A stretch of 46,110 nt of DNA from a bacterium (GTDB lineage: Bacteria; Bacteroidota; Rhodothermia; Balneolales; M1805): the NCBI GenBank assembly GCA_006226965.1, contig SBGQ01000039.1, positions 1 to 46,110 on the forward strand. The letters are read 5' to 3'. Numbering within the stretch: position 1 is the first letter of the stretch; the number at the start of each line of letters is the position of its first letter. The notes under the pieces were generated by a model. That model ran no database searches, was not told the DNA's origin, and was given only the letters and a program-made list of their open reading frames with translations. Shown piece after piece: positions 41,703 to 46,110 of the stretch. The translations under genes and the position numbers were made by a program.

Positions 41703-42029
41703 CAACTTGCGCTGAGTTAATGGTGCATTTTGATTGTTTGACTAATGATTGCAGCCATATCCGCTTTTTGGGAAACTAGTTCAAAATGTGTTTCTGCTCT
41801 TCTCTATGTTTTATGGGTCATGCCCGTGAATACGGGCATCTCGTACGATTTATGAAGTAATTATTGCTCAGAAACTAATCAAACTTGTAAATAATTGGAG
41901 ACTCCCGCTTTCGCGAGAGTGACAGAGTGTTTATGGGGATATGCTGTTGTAAAACGACACCCAGCATCATTCCAGCAACAATCCCACACATCATCATTTC
42001 AACCATCAAAAATCCGTATTATTCTGCCC
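41703..42029. other. 327-bp spacer carrying REPIN-like unit 6
   Basis: Unit 6 occupies 41817-41923. GGGAAACTAGTTC near 41770 resembles the hairpin edge at 34883-34890. A weak solo hairpin of the same geometry may sit at 41940-41963 (ATGCTGTT...AACGACAC). Toward the right end, CATCATTTCAACCATCA is a simple-sequence tract. The adenosyltransferase promoter should lie between 41964 and 42029, but no clear box was seen. Confidence 0.6.
41817..41923. repeat. REPIN-like unit 6
   Basis: Left hairpin 41817-41840 (GTC flank, perfect arms ATGCCCGT and ACGGGCAT, loop GAAT) and right hairpin 41900-41923 (arms ACTCCCGC and GCGAGAGT, one mismatch, loop TTTC, flank TGAC) are 59 nt apart. The spacer is only partly similar to that of units 2, 3 and 7 (CGTACGATTTATGAA). 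Confidence 0.85.
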
Positions 42030-42572
42030 ATGAAAATCTATACGAAGAATGGCGATAAAGGCGTAACCTCTTTGTTTGGCGGTGAGAAAGTTCTAAAGAA
42101 TCACGCGCGTATTGAAGCCTACGGTACAGTTGACGAATTAAACTCAGTTCTTGGAGTGATACACTCATTTGAACCGATTGAATACATCAAAGAGAAATTA
42201 ACCGCCATCCAAAAAGAGCTGTTTGTAATCGGAGCTGATTTAGCTACACCCAACTCGAAAAAGTCGCATGTGGTTCGAATCAATGAAGTATCCATAGCGA
42301 ATATGGAATCCTATATTGACGAAATGGACGCCGAGTTACCCGCATTAACCACGTTTATTTTACCGTCGGGCACTCAAGCGGCAACTCAGCTACACGTTGC
42401 AAGAACGGTTTGCCGTAGAGCAGAACGCGCTGTTTTATCTGCTATGCATTCAGAGGAAATCAATCCGCTTGTCTTGCAATATCTGAATCGATTATCTGAT
42501 TTATTCTTTGTTATGGCACGATTCGAAAACTTCAAAAAGAACCAAGAAGAAACCCGCTGGTTACCGGATTAA
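42030..42572 (+). CDS. ATP:cob(I)alamin adenosyltransferase (PduO type)
   Basis: This enzyme attaches adenosine to cob(I)alamin to make coenzyme B12. The 180-aa helical bundle starts MKIYTKNGDKGVTSLFGGEKV, the ATP-binding signature of the PduO family, and has AYGTVDELNSVLG and VARTVCRRAERAVLS. The frame runs upstream to 41895 inside a repeat hairpin, so the ATG at 42030 is the credible start. B12-dependent enzymes are not encoded in the window; the carboxyltransferase at 14985 could feed methylmalonyl-CoA mutase elsewhere. The TAA overlaps the next ATG by one base. Confidence 0.94.
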   Translation: MKIYTKNGDKGVTSLFGGEKVLKNHARIEAYGTVDELNSVLGVIHSFEPIEYIKEKLTAIQKELFVIGADLATPNSKKSHVVRINEVSIANMESYIDEMDAELPALTTFILPSGTQAATQLHVARTVCRRAERAVLSAMHSEEINPLVLQYLNRLSDLFFVMARFENFKKNQEETRWLPD

Positions 42573-44545
42573 TGGCTTTATCAACCAAACACAAAAAGTT
42601 TATTGATGAAAATCGTACCAAATGGAATACGAAACAACTCGCTGATAAAATCAGTCAGTCTGTGGAGGAAGTACAAGCGTATTTAGATGAAAACACCCTG
42701 CCTGAAATCAGTTCATCAAAAGCAAAATGGTTTACCCTAATTGCTGTAAGTATTCCGATTGTATTCTTTTTTGCTCTTGAGTTAGGTTTACGTCTGGCGA
42801 ATTATAAAGGTGACTTAAGTTTATTTATTGTCGCTGAAAGTCTGAATCGTGAATATACATTCCCCAACCCTAATTATGCCAAACGTTACTTTTTTAATAC
42901 AGCCGTTGTACCTAATCCGGGTAAAGACGCTTTTCTAACTCAAAAACCCGCTAACGGGTTTAGAGTTTTTGCATTAGGCGGGTCATCAGCCGCCGGTTAT
43001 CCGTATATGTCTAATGTAAGGTTCACTAAATATGCAGAATTAGCTCTGAAAGATGTATTGCCTGATAAGTATGTGGAAGTGGTGAACTTAGGCACATCAG
43101 CTATTAATACATATACATTGTATGATCAGGTTGATGAAGTTTTAGAGCAAAAACCGGACGCTATTTTTATCTATGCCGGACACAATGAATTTTACGGTGC
43201 TTTAGGTGTTGCGTCCTCTGAAAGTTTGGGCGCGTTCCCTGCTTTTGTACGTATGTACCTCGGCATTCAGCGGTTAAAAACCTTTTTGTTGTTGCGCGAT
43301 GTAATTACTTGGATTATGGCACAAGTACAAGGTGAACCGCATAAGTCCGGTACGCTGATGGAACAAGTTGTTCGTGAACAGGAAATTCCGTTAGAAAGCG
43401 ACTTATACCAATTAGGGAAAATTCAGTTTGAGAGTAACATGATGGCTATCGTTTCCAAATTTAGAAGCCATGGAATACCCGTCTATATTTCCAGTTTGGC
43501 ATCCAATCAAAAAGATCAAAAGCCTTTTATTTCATCTGAAAGTGCAAAAAATCCTAAAGCAATCGACATATATCATCAAGCGCAGGTAGCTTTTTCAAAA
43601 GGTAATATTCAACTAGCTGATTCTCTGTTTACTTTTGCTAAAGATTTAGATGCACTTCGCTTTAGAGCCAGTTCCGAGTTTAATACACTTATTAAAGAAA
43701 TGGCTGAAAAAACCGGTTCTGTGTATGTATCAGCTGAAGAAGATTTCAAAGAAAAATCGCCGAATGGAATAATTGGTAACGAGCTCATGTTAGAGCATTT
43801 ACACCCGAATGTTGACGGATACTCAACGTTAGGAAAGTCTTTCGTTGATGTGTTTTTATTAAGCCCTCCGAAAAACTTACGTGTGAATCGCACAAATTTG
43901 AGGGATTGGACATATTACAATGAACATGTATATGTAACTGATTTTGACAAAACGATAGCTGAAATTAAACTCCTCAGATTAAAGTCGGGTTGGCCGTTTG
44001 TTCAAAAGAATGAGTACAAAAATGTGATTATTTATAAACCCGAAACGATTGCTGACAGCCTCGCTTTAGATGTTGTGGAGAATAAAATAACCCTAGAAGA
44101 GGCTAAAGTTAAACTTGCAGAAACATATACAAAAAGGCGTCAGATTGATAAGGCTATTCATGAATATCTAAGCATTATTGTTGACATTCCATACAGTGCT
44201 TCTGCTTATGTATTTGTTGGGAAATTATATATCGACAGTAATCGGTTAGATAAGGCCGAACCGTTTCTTGAGATTGCAAACCGTTTAGATGCGAATGCCT
44301 TTACCAAAAAAATGCTGGGCGCCATCAAAATTGATAAAAAAGAGTACGAGTCTGGCATTCGATATTTAAAAGAATCTATTCAGTTAAACCCCAAAGATCC
44401 GCAGGCATTGTATAATCTTGCCGGCGGGTATGCTTTAAACCGTCAGTTTAAAGAAGCTAAAGAAACGGCTGAAAAAGTAAAGGAAATAAATCCTAACTAT
44501 CCGGGTTTAATGAGCTTAATCAACCAATTAAAAAACATAAAATAA
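42572..44545 (+). CDS. Membrane-anchored SGNH/GDSL hydrolase with TPR repeats
   Basis: This is a 657-aa protein with a short cytoplasmic N-terminal helix-rich part (1-50), one membrane helix (about 53-72) and an extracytoplasmic SGNH hydrolase domain. Block I has Ser138 in GGSSAAG, block II Gly174 in GTSAIN, block III Asn205 in GHNEFYG, and the late His lies in EHLHPN (409-411). A short TPR-like insert occurs near 330-365, and at least three TPR units follow at about 520-650 (YVFVGKLYIDSNRLDKAEPFL, LGAIKIDKKEYESGI, LYNLAGGYALNRQFKEAKE). It may act on acyl or acetyl groups of envelope polymers. It is coupled to the adenosyltransferase gene and lies 14 bp before glmM. Confidence 0.85.
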   Translation: MALSTKHKKFIDENRTKWNTKQLADKISQSVEEVQAYLDENTLPEISSSKAKWFTLIAVSIPIVFFFALELGLRLANYKGDLSLFIVAESLNREYTFPNPNYAKRYFFNTAVVPNPGKDAFLTQKPANGFRVFALGGSSAAGYPYMSNVRFTKYAELALKDVLPDKYVEVVNLGTSAINTYTLYDQVDEVLEQKPDAIFIYAGHNEFYGALGVASSESLGAFPAFVRMYLGIQRLKTFLLLRDVITWIMAQVQGEPHKSGTLMEQVVREQEIPLESDLYQLGKIQFESNMMAIVSKFRSHGIPVYISSLASNQKDQKPFISSESAKNPKAIDIYHQAQVAFSKGNIQLADSLFTFAKDLDALRFRASSEFNTLIKEMAEKTGSVYVSAEEDFKEKSPNGIIGNELMLEHLHPNVDGYSTLGKSFVDVFLLSPPKNLRVNRTNLRDWTYYNEHVYVTDFDKTIAEIKLLRLKSGWPFVQKNEYKNVIIYKPETIADSLALDVVENKITLEEAKVKLAETYTKRRQIDKAIHEYLSIIVDIPYSASAYVFVGKLYIDSNRLDKAEPFLEIANRLDANAFTKKMLGAIKIDKKEYESGIRYLKESIQLNPKDPQALYNLAGGYALNRQFKEAKETAEKVKEINPNYPGLMSLINQLKNIK

Positions 44546-44559
44546 GATATAGGTAACGT

Positions 44560-45903
44560 ATGGCATTAATGGTCAGTGTTTCGGGAATTCGAGGCATTTA
44601 CGGTGAAGATTTGCACCCTGAAAATTTAGTTCCGTTTACAGCGGCATTCGGAACTTGGGCTAAAAAAGGCAAAGTGGTAGTTGGGCGCGATTCTCGTGTC
44701 ACCGGCCCATTGGTTGAATCTATTGTAATTGCTACACTTAGAAGCGTTGGTTGCGATGTAATTTCGGTTGGAATAGCCCCGACTCCGACAGTTGCGATGA
44801 GCGTTTTAGAACATAAAGCCGCAGGCGCTATTATGATTAGCGCTTCGCACAATCCGGCGCAATGGAACGCTTTAAAAATGCTGAATGAAAAAAGCGAGTA
44901 TTTAGATAGTGAACAGGGCAAGGAAGTCATCAAGATTACACAGGAAAAATCCTATTCGTTTGTGGATTATAAATCAATGGGAAGTATTCTTGTTGATGAA
45001 AACGCTGTTCAAAAGCATATTGACGCCATTTTAGCACTCCCTTATATCGATGCAGATTTAATTCGCTCTAAGAAATTTCGAGTAGCCGTTGATGCCGTAA
45101 ATGGTGCGGGCTCTGAATCCATTCCTGCATTGCTAGTGGCTTTAGGTGTTGCTCATATTGAAAAATTGTATTGTACCCCGGATGGACTTTTCCCTCACAA
45201 TCCCGAGCCACTTCCCGAACATTTAAAGGATATTTGTGAATTAGTTCCCAAAGCAACATGCGATATTGGTGTTGTGGTTGACCCAGATGCCGACCGTTTG
45301 GCATTAGTTGATAATAATGGACGCTTTTTTGGTGAAGAATACACTTTGGCGGCAATTAACGATTTTTATTTGGCTAAATATCACGGTGATATCGCGGTGA
45401 ATTTGTCTTCATCTATGATTAATGACTGGGTGGCAAAGAAATACGGAATTGTTTGTCACCGCGCTGCAGTTGGCGAAATCAATGTGGTTAAGGTGATGCA
45501 GGCTAAGAATGTAGTAATGGGCGGCGAAGGAAACGGCGGCGTTATTAATCCTGATTTGCATTTTGGCCGAGATGGATTGGTTGGAATTGCCATGATGCTT
45601 CAGTTTATGGCTGAAAGCGGAAAAACTTCTGCTCAAATTCGAGATGATTTACCTACGTATTACATGGGTAAGTTTAAACTAGAGTTAGGCTCTGTTAATG
45701 CTGATGAAGCTTTAGAACAAGTAAAGAAAGCCTATGCTCAATATGAAATTAATCTGGTTGATGGTGTAAAGATTGTGATGCCTGACGGATGGATTCACCT
45801 TAGAAAATCGAACACGGAACCGATTATTCGTATTTATACCGAAGCTGATTCTCAGGAAAAAGCTAACAAATTGGCACAGCACGTCATGTCTTTAATGAAA
45901 TAA
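44560..45903 (+). CDS. glmM: Phosphoglucosamine mutase / phosphohexomutase
   Basis: This enzyme interconverts glucosamine-6-phosphate and glucosamine-1-phosphate for UDP-GlcNAc and cell-wall synthesis. The 447-aa sequence opens MVSVSGIRGIYGEDL. The phosphoserine loop is ISASHNP (Ser96), the Mg2+ loop DPDADRLALV (Asp241, 243, 245), the sugar loop GEGNGG, and the phosphate-binding loop RKSNTEPIIRIYTEA near the end. Phosphomannomutase/phosphoglucomutase relatives share these loops, so GlmM is the preferred but not the only reading. It is co-directional with the SGNH hydrolase (14-bp gap). Confidence 0.9.
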   Translation: MALMVSVSGIRGIYGEDLHPENLVPFTAAFGTWAKKGKVVVGRDSRVTGPLVESIVIATLRSVGCDVISVGIAPTPTVAMSVLEHKAAGAIMISASHNPAQWNALKMLNEKSEYLDSEQGKEVIKITQEKSYSFVDYKSMGSILVDENAVQKHIDAILALPYIDADLIRSKKFRVAVDAVNGAGSESIPALLVALGVAHIEKLYCTPDGLFPHNPEPLPEHLKDICELVPKATCDIGVVVDPDADRLALVDNNGRFFGEEYTLAAINDFYLAKYHGDIAVNLSSSMINDWVAKKYGIVCHRAAVGEINVVKVMQAKNVVMGGEGNGGVINPDLHFGRDGLVGIAMMLQFMAESGKTSAQIRDDLPTYYMGKFKLELGSVNADEALEQVKKAYAQYEINLVDGVKIVMPDGWIHLRKSNTEPIIRIYTEADSQEKANKLAQHVMSLMK

Positions 45904-45925
45904 TTCTGAAAAGACGTAAGGTATT

Positions 45926-46036
45926 GTCACTCCTGCGAATGCAGGAGCCTCATTTCGTTTAATATTTATGCAGAATCCATAAATAAGTGCTAACCATTCG
46001 TAAATAGTACAAGATTCCCTCATCCGAGGGAATGAC
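45926..46036. repeat. REPIN-like unit 7
   Basis: Left hairpin 45926-45949 (GTC flank, arms ACTCCTGC and GCAGGAGC, end mismatch, loop GAAT) and perfect right hairpin 46013-46036 (arms ATTCCCTC and GAGGGAAT, loop ATCC, flank TGAC) are 63 nt apart. Read on the minus strand it has the order and spacer of units 2 and 3. It lies 22 bp after the glmM stop and could help end that transcript. Confidence 0.85.
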
Positions 46037-46110
46037 GATGGGTTCTTCAGTGGGAGATTCAATACTCATAAAACTTTAGAGATTAATTATGTCAATTAAT
46101 CACACCTTGT
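46012..46110 (-). repeat. Inverted copy of the 99-bp block at 32083-32181
   Basis: The reverse complement of this segment matches 32083-32181 at 98 of 99 positions by direct reading; the only difference is in the hairpin loop. The copy reaches the window edge, so its true length is unknown. Confidence 0.95.

Noticed and set aside
41895-42029. 45-codon N-terminal extension of the cobalamin adenosyltransferase
   Set aside because: It runs through a repeat hairpin and is low in conservation features; the ATG at 42030 gives the standard family start.

Overview
The window is an AT-rich (about 40 % GC by eye, not computed) chromosomal stretch from a Gram-negative bacterium, most likely of the Bacteroidota-Chlorobiota-Balneolota (FCB) group. 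Support: a rhomboid protease with the C-terminal extension usual in Bacteroidota, an N-terminally anchored LepB with a large insert, TlpA-type lipoprotein thioredoxins, a DUF2490 outer-membrane protein, a TonB receptor, and a promoter box of the Bacteroidota type (TAnnTTTG) before the metal-resistance operon. The IspG is of about 410 aa and looks like the proteobacterial subtype, so a core Bacteroidia/Flavobacteriia placement is not assured. No rRNA, tRNA, CRISPR array, transposase or phage gene was seen.

Layout. 1-2189: end of a probable first rhomboid gene, a second rhomboid and ispG. 2343-7055: a GAF histidine kinase diverging from a TonB receptor, and a thioredoxin-like lipoprotein. 7148-10628: an ArsR-type repressor with its own operator, a CopA-like P1B ATPase and a LysE-type exporter. 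10793-14968: an ankyrin protein, a terminator, then lepA, a small secreted protein and lepB, closed by a bidirectional terminator. 14985-18275 (minus): a long acidic protein and an acyl-CoA carboxyltransferase. 18355-24433: an orphan ABC ATPase, a second TlpA-like lipoprotein, trmB, a PepSY membrane protein, then HIT, aroQ and a polysaccharide flippase in one tight operon. 24519-29061: a partner-switching signalling module (membrane SpoIIE phosphatase divergent from an RsbW-type kinase, a STAS protein and an adenylate cyclase). 29195-31901: pgk and a dus gene. 31902-33311: a repeat-rich zone around a small lipoprotein. 33312-45903: an M28 peptidase, a DUF2490 protein, a tripartite RND efflux operon, a cobalamin adenosyltransferase, a TPR-containing SGNH hydrolase and a phosphoglucosamine mutase.

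The least ordinary feature is a family of about 106-bp palindromic repeats (seven units, plus two possible solo hairpins). Each unit has two outward-facing hairpins of 8-nt arm, 4-nt loop and 8-nt arm, separated by 54-63 nt, with a constant asymmetric flank (G...GAC). In the best-preserved hairpins the arm sequences differ but stay complementary. A 99-bp block that includes one hairpin occurs at 32083-32181 and, inverted with a single mismatch, at 46012-46110. This is the architecture of REPINs, but no REP-associated transposase lies in the window.

The second notable system is the 24.5-29.1 kb signalling module. It combines a 7TMR-DISM/SpoIIE phosphatase, an anti-sigma-type kinase, a STAS antagonist and a GAF/PAS adenylate cyclase. 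A perfect 11-bp inverted repeat lies just upstream of the kinase gene.
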